Source: Tetracladium setigerum
Taxonomy: Eukaryota > Ascomycota > Leotiomycetes > Helotiales
Assembly: GCA_031472005.1 (NCBI GenBank)
Contig: PZJY01000003.1
Coordinates: 372,001-436,000 of the forward strand
Direction of reading: 5' to 3'
Length of the DNA: 64,000 nucleotides
A model generated the notes under the pieces. That model was not told the DNA's origin. It saw only the letters and a list, made by a program, of their open reading frames with translations, and searched no databases. Shown in pieces: positions 34,707 to 46,458 of this stretch. The position numbers and the translations under genes were made by a program. Numbering within the stretch: position 1 is the first letter of the stretch; each line of letters opens with the position of its first letter.

Positions 34707-35501
34707 ATGAATCCACCCTTTTTCCAGTTTGCAAAGCTGGAGATCCATCATCAAGGTCGTACAGCTCTGCTAAAGTACAACCGCCCGCAATCCGGCAACT
34801 CACTACATCCTAAGTTCCTCAAGGACGTTGTCACAGCTATGCAATGGATTGAAAACAAGCCAGATATTCAAGTGGTAGTAGTCACTGGCGAAGGCAGGTT
34901 CTTCTGCACCGGCATGGAGCTCCTGGATGGTGAAGGAATGTCTTTCGCGCTCGGCTCCGATTTTCACGAGTTGAATCGGATACTCATCCTGTCGAAGAAG
35001 ATCTTGATAGCAGCAGTTAACGGACCCGCCGCGGGCTATGGAACAAGCAGTCTCGCTCTCTTCGATCTCGTGTACGCGGTGCCTGATGCTTATTTCTTCA
35101 CCCCTTTCGTCAAATGGGGGATGGCGGCTGAAGGAGCCTCCAGTGTCTCGTTTCCAAGAATAATGGGTCACCAAAGGGCTGCATCGCTGTTTCTTGCGGC
35201 AGACAGGATCACAGCACAGGAAGCACGCGATGCTGGGCTGGTGAGCAAAGTTCTGCCGAAGGAAGACTTTCTGGTTGAGGTTATGCAAATCGCACATCGA
35301 ATTGCAGATTCGCCTTCCGCATCACTTCGAGCTACAAAGGAGCTGATGAAAGCACCTGTACGGAAGGATCTACTGGATGCAAATGATAGAGAGTGCATTG
35401 TGAACCACAGTGAAAGATATGGCTTCCCAGAATACCAAGAAGCAGTTGCAAACTTCCGAATCGATCAAGAGGAGAGGCGCAAATCGAAAAGCAAATTATA
35501 A
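34707..35501 (+). CDS. Peroxisomal enoyl-CoA isomerase/hydratase (crotonase family)
   Basis: A 264-residue single-exon crotonase-fold enzyme. It has the substrate loop FFCTGMELLDGEG, the oxyanion-hole segment AAVNGPAAGYGTSSLALFD and the EGASSVSFPRIMG block. That last block matches the delta3,delta2-enoyl-CoA isomerase (ECI2/PECI) wording, in which the Glu is catalytic; a hydratase would carry a second Glu in the GTQR/ELGxIPG region, which is not evident. The C-terminus is SKSKL, a canonical PTS1, so the enzyme should enter peroxisomes. The start is the first ATG; the frame is open a little further upstream without an ATG. It is divergent from activator 1, and likely acts on unsaturated acyl-CoA in beta-oxidation. 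Confidence 0.9.
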   Translation: MNPPFFQFAKLEIHHQGRTALLKYNRPQSGNSLHPKFLKDVVTAMQWIENKPDIQVVVVTGEGRFFCTGMELLDGEGMSFALGSDFHELNRILILSKKILIAAVNGPAAGYGTSSLALFDLVYAVPDAYFFTPFVKWGMAAEGASSVSFPRIMGHQRAASLFLAADRITAQEARDAGLVSKVLPKEDFLVEVMQIAHRIADSPSASLRATKELMKAPVRKDLLDANDRECIVNHSERYGFPEYQEAVANFRIDQEERRKSKSKL

Positions 35502-36270
35502 TGTCATGTATCTGTAGATGTTAATCCGCAAATATGACTAAATGGAAACAAAAATATAATGCAGGAGTCAATATGTGATATGAGAGAATCGGAAATGTCT
35601 TAAATGGACACGTGCTCCAAATATCATACTCATACCAAGCTTGCCTTAAATACTCTGAGAATCCAAAGTTCTCTGAGTATCCATTATTAATCATTAGATG
35701 CCTTGCTTTAGAGGTCTATCTCGTACATGCAAGGTAGTTGTTTACAACTTTGACACATACGTACCTAACTTATTGACCAATTGTGTAATGAGAATATTGA
35801 TGTAAATACTCTATTCAATTCCTATGATTTTGATCCGAAAATATCATACCGAACATTCCGGCTTGCGATCATTGTGTAGCTACAACCTACAAGTAAGTAC
35901 GGTTTGCACAAGTGTGGGCACGGTAAACTAACACTCTGAGCCGGGCCCGGGTGACCTGCAGTCTCAATTGGACAGAATGAGGTAGCGAGGCGAGATTCAT
36001 GATAATTCTCAATAAAGCTAGACTACATGGCGTGTGCATCTCCCCACGGGGTTCCATAGATTGCCTATTTTCCTTCCCCACACTATGTGGTGCCGTGTGT
36101 CTGGAGAACCAGGCTTAACGATATGCGATCCGGGTGGCAGGTATTTATTGACTCGGACTTCTCCCTGTCTATCTCCTCGGGCTTGCAATATATTCGGTAG
36201 TCTACAGTGGCAATCACAATACTCATATCGCTGACTCTATTTTCTTCACATTGACAACTTAGTTGAACTT
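35502..36270. other. Promoter of the MFS carrier gene, 3' flank of the isomerase gene
   Basis: Both neighbours are read rightward. GC-rich words such as AGCCGGGCCCGGG (35940-35952) and a TTCCGGC half-site (35857-35863) stand out in otherwise AT-rich DNA. No gene is supported. Confidence 0.5.
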
Positions 36271-38073
36271 ATGATGGACACTCCAAATACCGATAGTGGG
36301 ATCGATTCCTTGAAGAACGACATGCCTATGGCATTGCACAACGAAAAGGCGTCGACCTCTATTCAGGCAGACTACCTTGAACCTCCACAATATGATGTTG
36401 CCGCCACCAAACGACTCTTACGCAAACTTGATATCCGTCTTCTTCCCTTCTTTGCTCTGCTCTACCTGTAAGAAACATCTCTATCGTGCTTCGGTAACAA
36501 CGACTGACACTCATGCAAAAAAAATAGACTGAGCTTCCTCGACCGCACAAACATTGGCAATGCGCGCCTTTTTGGACTCGAAAAGGACTTGGGAATGAAT
36601 ACCAAAAGTCTGCAATACAACACTGCCCTAGCAGTCTTCTTTCCGACCTACATCATTGCCGAGATCCCCTCGAACATGATGATGAAACGCTTGAGCCCAA
36701 GCATTTGGCTGTCCTTCATCATGATTGCGTGGTCGGCCATTGTCATTGGCATGGGTTTTGTGGAGAATTTTGCTGGCTTAGTTGCCTGTCGGGTGCTTCT
36801 TGGTCTGGCAGAAGGCGGGTTGTTTCCTGGTGTTGCATATTGTAAGTCTTGCGAGCCCCTTCTCGGTTGCTGTATCTCTTGTCCCGCACGCAATAGCCTG
36901 TTCTTAGAACAAAATGCTGATGGCACGTCGCTTTTAAGATATTACTCTTTGGTATCCTCGCCACGAAACTGGCTTCCGTATCGCCTTTTTCTTCTCGGCT
37001 GCAACTGCAGCCGGCGCTTTTGGTGGACTACTTGCAGCAGCCATCGGAAAGATGAAAGGCGTTGCAGGCAGAGCCGGATGGTCATGGATCTTCATTATCG
37101 AAGGGCTCATCACCATAGTTGTCGGGGTCATCGCATACTTCTTTATTGTTGACACTCCCGAGAAGTAAGTTCCAATCCCATAGTAAAACGAACCTGCCGA
37201 ATAGGTACTAAGCGAATGCTAGAGCCAAGTTCGTCACCGAAGAAGACAGGGCGGAGATCCGCAGACGAATTGCCTACGACACAAACGAATTAGCCGATGA
37301 ATTCGATAAGAGATACATTTGGGATGCGCTCAAGGACTGGAAAATATGGGCTCACTGTTTGTGCACAATTGGTATCTTCACCCCGGTCTACTCGTTCTCT
37401 TTCTTCCTACCCACTATCATTCGAAACATGGGCTATTCGAGCACCAGAGCTCAACTCTTATCCGCCCCTCCTTATGTTGTCGGCTGTCTTGTCACTATTA
37501 TTGCCGGATATTTTGGAGACAAGACCAAGCAGCGTGGATTCTTACAAGCTGGGTTTGCGGCCACAGCCCTTGTCGGCTGGGTCATGTTGATCTCCTCACA
37601 CAGACCGGCTGTCCAGTACACAGGGACTTTCTTTGCGTGCTCCGGAATCTTCGCATGCGTACCTCTTGGAGTCGCATGGAACAGTAATAACATCGGTGGA
37701 AGCGTAAAACGAGGAGTTGGCATTGGCATGCACGTTGGCAGTGGCAATCTCGGTGGCATCCTTGCCTCGTTCATCTACCTTCCAAAGGATTCTCCTCGGT
37801 AAGTTCTTCCCATGTACATCTTGATACAGTTAGAGCCTTCACTGATCGTACTGTACATCAAGTTTCATCCAAGGCCATGCTATTCTGATCGCACTGATCA
37901 CCTTGTCATTCGGTCTCTCGTTGGGCATTCGCTTTTGGTTGAAGGCGGAGAATACCCGTCGTGACGTCTGGGCTGCTGAGCACAACATGCGGCCTGAAGA
38001 TATGACCCGTGAACAGAAGCTTGCAGAGAAACATAAGGGTGATGGTGCCTCGTTCTTTAGGTACACGTTGTAA
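36271..38073 (+). CDS. MFS transporter, anion:cation symporter (Dal5/TNA1-like) family
   Basis: Proton-coupled carrier of the ACS family, which takes up carboxylates, vitamins (nicotinate, pantothenate) and allantoate. Five exons: 36271-36467, 36528-36841, 36939-37164, 37223-37798 and 37863-38073; introns 60, 97, 58 and 64 nt all join in phase. The hydrophilic N-terminus is followed by KLDIRLLPFFALLYLLSFLDRTNIGNARL, here seen in two exons, then the conserved EIPSNMMMKR, the GLAEGGLFPG and WYPRHETGFR motifs. The C-terminal FFRYTL is typical of the family. About 12 membrane segments are expected. The substrate is unknown; its position next to acyl-CoA enzymes suggests a carboxylic acid. Confidence 0.92.
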
Positions 38074-38914
38074 GGATGAAACTCGTCCAGTTCACTTGCA
38101 GTTTATGTACTTCGTGCTGGTCCTGCACATATCGTATTGCCGAAGATTGTTGTGCATCGAGGATACTATTAGCAGAGCATTAATGAATATGAGCTTCTCT
38201 AAGATTTTTCCATATTCTTGCAATGGCAGCTGCTCATATCCTAGTGCAAGCACTTTTTAGAAGGTAAACCATCCCGTGAAATGAGTATCAATAATCATGT
38301 TTGAGATGATAAGAAAAAGAATACTACTTACCAAATGTTTGTAGACTTGTTTGGATGTGAACCTTGTGCCGGGAGACCTGATCAGACCCAGAGCCGTTCA
38401 TGTAGTAGTAGCGTAAACAGTAGTTCATTTCCTTGTTAAGAAACATTTTCGTCTTAGATCTGGATGGGGCCTTTTATTTGCCGACATGCTCGTGCCTTTG
38501 CAACGACTTTTTGCAAGATGGTCGGTTGACGGTGCGGTATTTGTGTAATATACATGATTTGATTGTACATAAAAACCGTTGAAATCCCAAACTAGTGATC
38601 AAGTGCTTGATAGTTACCCACAAAGTGAAACCCCAAATCATGACCGTCATCCTTCGAGTCCCACGATGGACAAAATGGGAACAGATAATGTATCCTGCCT
38701 TCAATGTTGGAACAGGTGAAACGTGACAACCCTCGAATTGGTTGCACGTGACCTCCCTCCTAGATGTAGTCGGATGCAAATCCTCAACCGCAGACTTAGG
38801 ACTTAGACATTACAACGCCAGGGATACACCAGTATTACCTGGAATTGTTTGGTGACTTTGGTCAATGCGCAAAGAAATGACTGGTATCATCTGGTAACCA
38901 AGATATGTGGCTGT
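38074..38914. other. Convergent 3' flanks of the MFS carrier and activator 2
   Basis: The genes converge here. No gene is supported. Confidence 0.55.
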
Positions 38915-41174
38915 CTAGAACCCCCCGTCATTCAAAAGCATCGAGTTGTTGTCGCTAGGACTCTGCATCCATTGTACCGGATATCCGACTGAAGAATTAG
39001 GAACTACTGAGTGAGCCCAGGAGTAGCGAGATAATACATTGTAATCCAAAATGTTGTATAGCCGCTCAATCATTTCCGGATCGAAGTTTAGCTCGATCTT
39101 TTCTGGAATAATCAAATCCTGAAAACTACTGGCTTGCTGGTCAAACTTTTGCAGTTCTTCAAGCTAGATCTCGGTGTTAACGATTTTCCATCAGAATTTG
39201 ACTTGAGCCCTTACCATGAGCTTCGCATTATTCCAATAGTGAGCGTGCCTCGTCAAAAACTCTATGTTCTTTTCCAGGGCCTCTGCTGATTGCAACCTGA
39301 TGTTGGCATCTTGGCTGTATCGGTGAAGTGAATTGATTGTTCCAGCAATCAGGGTACAGTACCCCAGAAAAGAAGCGCGTAATCGACATCCGAGGAGGTG
39401 AGCATCTTCTAGCAATAGCGTGAGAGATCGAGCATGTTCCCGACATGTGTTGAACGCACGCGAAGTGAAGATAGGTGGTACCCGGGATGCGTAAGGCCGC
39501 AATCGACAGCGTAAAAGGAAGTGGTGATTCAATAAACACTGAGTAAGATGGTAGAGCGCATAGTAGAATACCGTGTGTTCTACGGAATGCCCACCGACTA
39601 ATCCCGCCATATTAAGGGTTTCCTGGAGAGGCCGGTGTATGTCAACCTGACACTCGAAATTGAAAAGATTTGATGAAATGGCTGCGTAATCAGAGTCGCC
39701 GTTCCACGGTGGTTTTTCAGTACGAAAATTGACATCCTGCATGACGTACTGGCTGGCTCGACTTAGGATAGTGGAAATGAGGATTACACAAGCGAAGGGA
39801 GAGAAGTCTATTCGTTTCTTGGTAAGATCGGCTTCTGACAGCGCTTGATCGAGGTTTTGTGTCTCCTCGTACAAACCTAGCTGGAACGACAACTCTGCGC
39901 AGGGAAGATTAACTTTGCAATAGTGGCTATGAAATACTGGCGGTCTTGCTCGGCCACATGTAGTCAATCCATCAAGCATGTAGATTGACCAAAAGCTGCG
40001 TCGTTGCTCTTCTTGCTCTTGCAAGTCAAGAGATGGATCAGGCTCAAACATATACTTCAAGTCTTGTGCAATTCGAGCGGCAGTTCCAATCTTCTTCCAG
40101 GCACTGCGACTTTTAAAAGCTATGCAACAATAATTTAGCACATCTTCCTATGACACTACACATCATCGGTGGCAGGATACCGACCTGTAAAATCAAACAA
40201 CGCAAGCAGAGTTGTTGCTTGGACGAAGCTAAGGTCAGCGTCTGCATCACTGTGCAAGTGTTTCAACTGTAAATCCCATGACATTTGGGCACAACGTGCG
40301 CCCAGGTCACTCTGGGAATATTTATCATCCATAAATCGGGCACTTGACGCAACGACAGCATAAAGAACGTGATCGGGTATCATCCCATTGGCAGCTCGTT
40401 GCCTGAACCTTGACTCGCAGAAAAAGGAGTATGGCTGGTTGTGAGAATACATGAAGTAAGCATCCATGACCTTTTCAATGAGGCACGTGGACAAAGGGAA
40501 AATTGTCTCCGAACTAAGAGCTGTTAGCGATGATATACTGAGATAAGAAATGCATATATCAACTCTTCTGGATTTGAAATGAGCTCTGCCCCGACTGGGG
40601 GGCTTGCTTCCACCGCTGATGAATTCGTGGATAATCCTAAATTTGATGCGTGGAGGTTGTCGATGCCTTGTTGGCTTGTCTGAAACTCGGGAGATTTCCT
40701 GCTACATTTGTCAAAACTTTTGTTTTGCCTGACATCAAGAAGTTCTACATATCACCTACATCATTCCTGGTTGTGCGGGTATTCTCACAAGTTCCTCCAG
40801 CTGCGCAACTCTAGTGACCAAATCCCACTAATAAAACCAAATCAGCTAGGGGAACTTGTGAGAAAGAATGTATTAATAACTCACGTAGGGGGTGCCTTCG
40901 TTATTATGGCTCATTGCGCGTGATGACAGGCGGTTTCTACCCTCCGTTGACTCCGCATACTGGCAAGGCTGTTCTAGTCTTATACAAAAGCTGCAAGCTG
41001 GAAGTTCACCAGGGCATCTCGTTTTCTTGCGTCTACGTTTCGTCAGATATAGTAACTAGCTTAGACAGCACGTGAAACCGTGAAAATGAGGGTAGAATCA
41101 AACCTGCAGTTAAGACAGGCGCGACGAGTGCGTTTAGTCTTGTGTTGCCCCCCGACGACACTGGGTGTTGACAT
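38915..41174 (-). CDS. Zn2Cys6 fungal transcription factor (activator 2)
   Basis: Zinc cluster split by the first intron (41103-41033): RRACLNC then RRKKTRC, then PACSFCIRLEQPCQY. A short coiled-coil linker follows (VTRVAQLEELV). Inferred introns: 41103-41033, 40884-40828, 40759-40702, 40563-40514, 40184-40120 and 39214-39164; the fourth has a clear CTAAC branch site and a GTTGAT donor. The middle homology domain includes FMDDKYSQ, AWKKIGTAARIAQDL and RRSFWSIYMLDGLTTCGRARP, typical of Fungal_trans regulators. The C-terminal tail follows the last intron. It converges with the MFS carrier and probably regulates it or the wider cluster. The first two inner junctions are less certain than the others. 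Confidence 0.85.
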
Positions 41175-41493
41175 GTCTTCGAATCCTCTGGGTGTACGAG
41201 ACGATCATGGGCGGCACGTATTGAGATATTGAAGGTTGGCTAGGGAATGGTTTGGAGGAGCATGCGATGTCAGATTGTATGGGGTTGAGGTCTGCAGATG
41301 GAAGTGCATATTGTTTGTTTCCCCGCACTTCCCCGTACTGTTCTGTATGATGTGGGTGGTGGATTACTAATACACCTCCCAATACCGACTCTTTTAAATT
41401 TTGGCTTTTCATATTGTAGCTTTTCGACATTTTAACTTTGTGATTTTTTAGGCTTTGCGGTTTTTCAGTTTATCTATTTTTCAGTTTTTTAAA

Positions 41494-41703
41494 CTTTTCG
41501 ATTTTCGATTTTTCGATTTATTAGTTTTTTTTCTTTTTCTTTTTCTTCTAATCTCTAGCGCTTGAGTAGCGCATTATTACTGTAACTTCGTGCTTATCTA
41601 CTACTTATCATTATAAGCATTACTTCAATAACTAGTTATTTATTTCAAAACAAATGTATAAAACTCGAAAGGTCGAAAGGTCGAAGGGTTGAAAATCGAA
41701 AAG
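41494..41703. repeat. Inverted repeat, 13-bp arms about 185 bp apart
   Basis: The arm 41494-41506 (CTTTTCGATTTTC) is the exact reverse complement of 41691-41703. Each lies in a tract of related TCGATTTT or TCGAAAGG words, so the similarity extends imperfectly. It may be the remnant termini of a small element or simple-sequence coincidence. Confidence 0.5.
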
Positions 41704-42509
41704 TCGGTATGAGGACAGAGGTCGGCAAGGGAATACTGTAATAGTGACCTTAACGAGTAGTGTTGCTAAACCAATTTATTTTCGTTATCTTCTGCTGCTT
41801 TCAGAAAATAAAATAAACAAATTGTGATAGGATTCACGACAATTTCTAATTTCCAAATAAAAAATCCCAGAAAAACCCCACCACATCTTATATCTAAAGT
41901 TCATTCAAGTTTTGTGGATGTGATTCAATTCTTGTAAATGTGTAAGTATTGAGATATCAAAACTGTAAAAGTCATAGCTAAGATACCGAGCAATTAAAAT
42001 GGACCAGTACCTGCAGTATACATTGTCAGACCCAGCTGTCGAAATTCCGCAACCCATGCTGTTGGTAGAATAATACGTATACAAGTGATTCACTTGAGGC
42101 CAAAGGGAGACACTACGGTCCAAGATATACTGTTGTATTCCTGGTTTGATAATGTCTAAAGAGCCAGTTCATCAGTGGCCTGGAAGGTGGTTATATACAC
42201 TCAAAAGGGGGTGAGTCACGTGATAGCTATCTCTGTTCAGCTACCACTCCCTACCAAAGCGTAACTGAGCGTACCACCACTCCGATGCGCTACAGCATCT
42301 GACCACTGACTACTGAATACTATTTACAGCTGACGGTTCATCTGGAGTGTTATTCCAACACATGCATTCAAATACGAGAATGCATCCCAGAGATTTAAAA
42401 AGTTTAAAGACACAAGGAATAAAACTCTTTTAGGAATCCGTTATGTTCTCAAAGTGGCAGAGAATCTTGACCAACCTACCTTGGCACTGAATTCCTCGAA
42501 CCAGATATG

Positions 42510-42544
42510 TACTGGGTACTGGGCGTTGGGCACTGGGCACTGGG
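42510..42544. repeat. 7-bp minisatellite (TACTGGG/CACTGGG x5)
   Basis: Five consecutive 7-bp units: two TACTGGG, one CGTTGGG and two CACTGGG. Non-coding. Confidence 0.9.
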
Positions 42545-43306
42545 TAGAGGCTGGTGTGTTGGAATCTCTGGTGAACCGTGAATAGCTTATAAGGTTAGCG
42601 ACCGATGCTTGTACAAATGATTTTCCATATTAAACAGGTGGCATGGACCGGCGCGGGGGTTTCCAGGATGTTTGTTCCTGGGCTACCGTTGGCGTAAAAG
42701 TCTTCATTCCTTGATGCGGTTAGTATACTCCTTTGTTAAGATATGGTACCGTAAATTAAAGGGAGGGGTTGAGTAGTGCCTTCATCTATCGATGTGGATA
42801 GTGCGAATATCTATAATCCCCCGGATGATTGGACACAATCTTCCCTGCTTACTCCTGAATTGTTAACACAAAATGTTAGACCCTTCATCACTACCCGAAC
42901 TAAACCGTAGTCCTTGAGCGTTTAGATTTAATTTGATCCTCTAGGTTCCTCTTCCACAACAATCCTCTCAAAAGAAGCCTTGAGAGTCCTTCTGCTTCAA
43001 ACAATTTCTGCTGCTCGGACTGTCTTTACCTAAAACCACCCAAAGCATCACTCATTTTGACATTTGTAACGTCGAGATGTTCATTGCCAGTGAATCACTT
43101 TTGAACGACGAAATCTGAATTGGCCAGGATTGGAGTCTCGCTTGGGCAAAATTCCGAGTCCAAATCAAAACCTAAATAAGATTTCTGTACGTTTCTAGGT
43201 CATGCTCTTGCTATGACAGAACATAGAATTTAGCTTCGATCCTCCTTCATACATAAATATCGAACTGGCAGTCTCAATCAAGTCTTCAACTTCATGTACG
43301 TTCGAT

Positions 43307-44268
43307 ATGGCGTTTAAATTGAAGTACTTGCTTTTATTTTGGCGTTGCAATTTGTTACTGTCAAGGCAGGGGACGCTTCCGCTACCTTTGAAAGAGTATT
43401 TCTCTTTGAGGCTTACCGTATGTATACGTGATGTTCCACAATGATTTTGATTCTATCAAGTTTGTCGCTTTCTCAACGCAAAATACGAGCATATTGCTAA
43501 CTTCTTCCCACTAGAGATTGATGTTGCGTACAGTGACAGCGTGAAGATCGAAGCCGTCCCCCCAACCAACCCAAAGACATATGTGAGCCCGAAAACCGTT
43601 CTTGGTTACGGATGCGAAGGATCAAGGCCAAACAAGCGATGTACATTTGGAGAATTTGTCAATTATCTTGTTAATGATCCGAATAAAAAGCTTCCATCAA
43701 ATCAGCCCGCCACAAATTTGAACGCGATGGCTAAAGCTCAATTTGACCTCCAGTTCAAGAAAATGTTGCGTTGGACGTTATTGTTTGCGGACGCAGACCC
43801 TACGGGGAAACACGTTACTGGATTCGATATGGTCAATAAAAGACTCGCTAATATCCGAGGTAGCGTCGACCCAACCTTCTACGCCAGTCAAGTGAAGAGA
43901 ATGCAAGACAGTTTTGATCAAGTCATCCAGTTCAGACGTTATGAAGCTCTGGAAGGCGAGTCAAAAAGGCGAGAACTTATGGAAACGCACAGGAAGACGT
44001 GCGACCGGATAAGAAAGCGGTTCCTGTTGAGATCATCACTGAAACAGACAAGATTCTAGGGTTTAAATACAAAATGCCCAACATTGAGATGAGCAAAGCA
44101 AAGATGGCCGAAATGGGGATGATATTTGAGAAGGGCGTTACCTACGAATCGTGGTATCAGAATTGGAGAGAAAATATCTTTAAGGCCGGCACCCGTGGAA
44201 ATCATCTCATCGTCATCGACCAGTTGATAGCACGGCATGCTGCCCTTCCTGGATGTATGCCGAGATAA
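43307..44268 (+). CDS. Orphan secreted protein candidate (frame broken twice)
   Basis: A protein of about 290 residues that I do not recognise. The N-terminus is a classic secretion signal: Lys-containing n-region, then a Leu/Phe-rich core, ending near an Ala-Gly. This is seen only when one base is allowed for in the TTTT run 43337-43340. One intron (43418-43514) joins in phase. The mature part is hydrophilic and rich in Lys, Asn and Pro, with few cysteines (CEGSRPNKRC gives one close pair) and a motif-free alpha-helical look (KRMQDSFDQVIQFRRYEALEG). A second missing base near 43987 separates the ends RRELMET and DKKAVPVEIITET. It lies alone in gene-poor DNA, as many lineage-specific secreted proteins do. 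A role in host interaction is possible but unsupported. It could also be a young pseudogene. Confidence 0.7.
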
Positions 44269-44775
44269 TTGCTCTCCACAGACATACCACTTTCTCACAA
44301 GGTGTTGCAGCTGTCCACGTGTTGAAATATGGATGGACTTGTGCTTTTTATTCTTCTACGCAATTAGGGCCGATGGTAATTTAATATCTTCTGTTGGTTC
44401 GGTTGTGGGAGGTCGAAAGGGAGGAGGTTTAGCACAAATTTGTTGTCGTAAAATGTTTTGTTAGATCTAGATCTCGTCTTTTTCCAAACTCAATTATGAC
44501 AACCAGGTAGGCAAACTTCTCATGTGTTGGCTGCGCTCTACGTACGTATCGGAGTGATCACTTGTGAGCGGGGCAGTACTAAATAGAGAGCGTATCATAT
44601 ATATTCGTTCTACTTAAGGAGCTGTCCAAACCTATGTAGGATTGGAGCTAGAGCTGTTTTTTGAAATACTTGCCGGAGGTTATGCAACTTCCAGACAGAA
44701 TTTTAGCCATCAAGTAGCTAGTGGTTATTGGTAACCAGCGGTAGTACCGAAACCACGCTATTTCTGAACAGTAGT
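44269..44775. other. Convergent 3' flanks of the secreted-protein and 2EXR genes
   Basis: No gene is supported; the two genes converge here. Confidence 0.5.
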
Positions 44776-45565
44776 TCAATTGTATAACCAACCTCGGGTA
44801 TATTTATCCATCACAGCACCGAATGAGCCCTCCTCTCCGGCCCGGACAACACGGATCTTTGGAGAATTCTTTCGAGGAACCCAACCTTTCGGGCAACAAT
44901 CCAAAAGATGCTTATATGCCGTCTCTAGCACCTCTTTGTACTGACGAATAGCATCATCGTCCCAATCTGAATTATCCGGATCTTCACTAGCCGCCCAGTA
45001 TTTACCAACAACGGTTAGTTCTTGCAAACTTTCCGTTCTCATGACCCCGCCATCCCCCCAAAGAAAGAATTCTTCATACTCCATGAAATCATAAATCAGA
45101 ATGACCAAATGCCGAATTGCCATTCTATCTTCTGGAGCCGCAGACCAAAGGTCCTCAGAGTCTATAATGACCGTGTCAATGTCGAAATTGATGTATGTAT
45201 AACGAGGGTCTGTCCCGTCTGAAAATGCACGGGTGTAGACGCTCATTGCTTCGGCTCTTGAATCCGCACAGACATTCATGAGTGGAGGTGGAGAATTCCG
45301 CGTTGAAAAGTGAAGTGTGTTGCCCATAGGAAGTATGGATGCATATCGCGAAGAAATCTCTTGCTTGTGGACAGTAACAACTCGAGGTTCTCGGAGTGCC
45401 ATCCTCCAGATAGAAAGTTGCAGCTCTGTCATTTGTTAATGATACATAATATAACTGGACAGCCGAACACGCAGTTCAGAAGATGGATAGCTGAGATCTC
45501 AGAGCAATATGCATACCTTTTGGTAAGGAGGGAAACAAATGAAAGGTTGTAAGTGGTGTTGTCAT
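44776..45565 (-). CDS. 2EXR-domain protein
   Basis: A fungal protein with the 2EXR motif near its N-terminus, a short F-box-like region found in large expanded families in filamentous ascomycetes; function unknown. Exon 1 (45565-45517) encodes MTTPLTTFHLFPSLPK. Intron 45516-45426 (91 nt) joins to ELQLSIWRMALREPRVV, completing the FxxFPxLPxELxxxIWxxAL pattern that defines the motif. The rest contains the usual NVCADSRAEAM block and YINFDIDTVIID, then an acidic and aromatic C-terminal half. About 233 residues, normal for the family. It stands alone between the secreted-protein gene and AzgA. Confidence 0.85.
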
Positions 45566-46458
45566 TCTGAGTTGAGTTGGATGAGACGGATGAAAGAAGA
45601 CACTGTCGGAAAAACCCTTAATTGAGAATTTGCTGAGTGTCGGTGGGCCTGAGCGATGTTCGATGTATGCAGTTGAATGAAACTCGAGAAATAGAACTTT
45701 GGTGACGTTTGCATGTCATAGAAGCGAGAGCGTGGCCAAGCGCCGAGTTTTATCACAATGCCAAGACTCTCCCTCTATCGCCGTTTTGAGCAACGCCGTC
45801 GGTGATCCCACATAGGGATATCCACCTTCAATCTTTCTCCACTAGAAATCCGACGACAAACACCGCTAAAATACTAAGATGAGAGTTTGGTTACATTGAA
45901 GAGCTGGATAAATAACTTGAATGCAAAGGCGCTGACGATTAGAATGGACTTGATGGCGCGTGAACTCTTAAATCCAACGCAATACCCATGTTTATATATC
46001 GACGCCACATACTTGTAGAAATAGCCCATGAATGCATGTTAGAAAAAATGACTGTTTACTTGGCCATACATCATTATTTTGTAGCTAACTTGAAAATTCG
46101 CTTTGATTTTTTGGGGGCACTATCAAAGTCAATCACTTGAGAATATCGAAGACAAATGACAAGTCATCAAGAAGCGGATGAAACGAAGGATATGGTTCGT
46201 TATCATAATAAAAGGTTCTGGTATTGTCAGAAACTTTAGTAGAGAGAAATGTACATCTTCATCCTCTTCGTCCGGAATCGTCTACCCTTCCCCCATCCCC
46301 GATCATCCACCCATCTATCTCATTAACCCGACCAATGGAACAACAACGCTCATATCAGCATCCATCGAAATCCCATTCTAAGAAAACAGACATGTCTTGC
46401 GGAGAAACGTTCTCTTCGTCGACGAAAGATAAAATGGAATTGAGCACACGACATTAAT
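45566..46458. other. Promoter of the 2EXR gene and 3' flank of AzgA
   Basis: No gene is supported. Both neighbours are read leftward. Confidence 0.5.

Larger units (their letters stand above)
41175..43306. other. Gene-poor, low-complexity region
   Basis: Just over 2.1 kb without a supportable gene. It holds the promoter of activator 2, a T-rich tract (41430-41540), an inverted repeat pair, a 7-bp minisatellite and the promoter of the secreted-protein gene. Composition swings sharply, as in decayed repeat DNA. Confidence 0.55.

Noticed and set aside
23900..41174. Secondary-metabolite (polyketide or peptide) cluster
   Set aside because: No synthase, synthetase of the NRPS type, P450 or methyltransferase is present.
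41430..43300. Intact transposon
   Set aside because: No transposase, reverse transcriptase or long terminal repeat could be read; only weak inverted arms are present.
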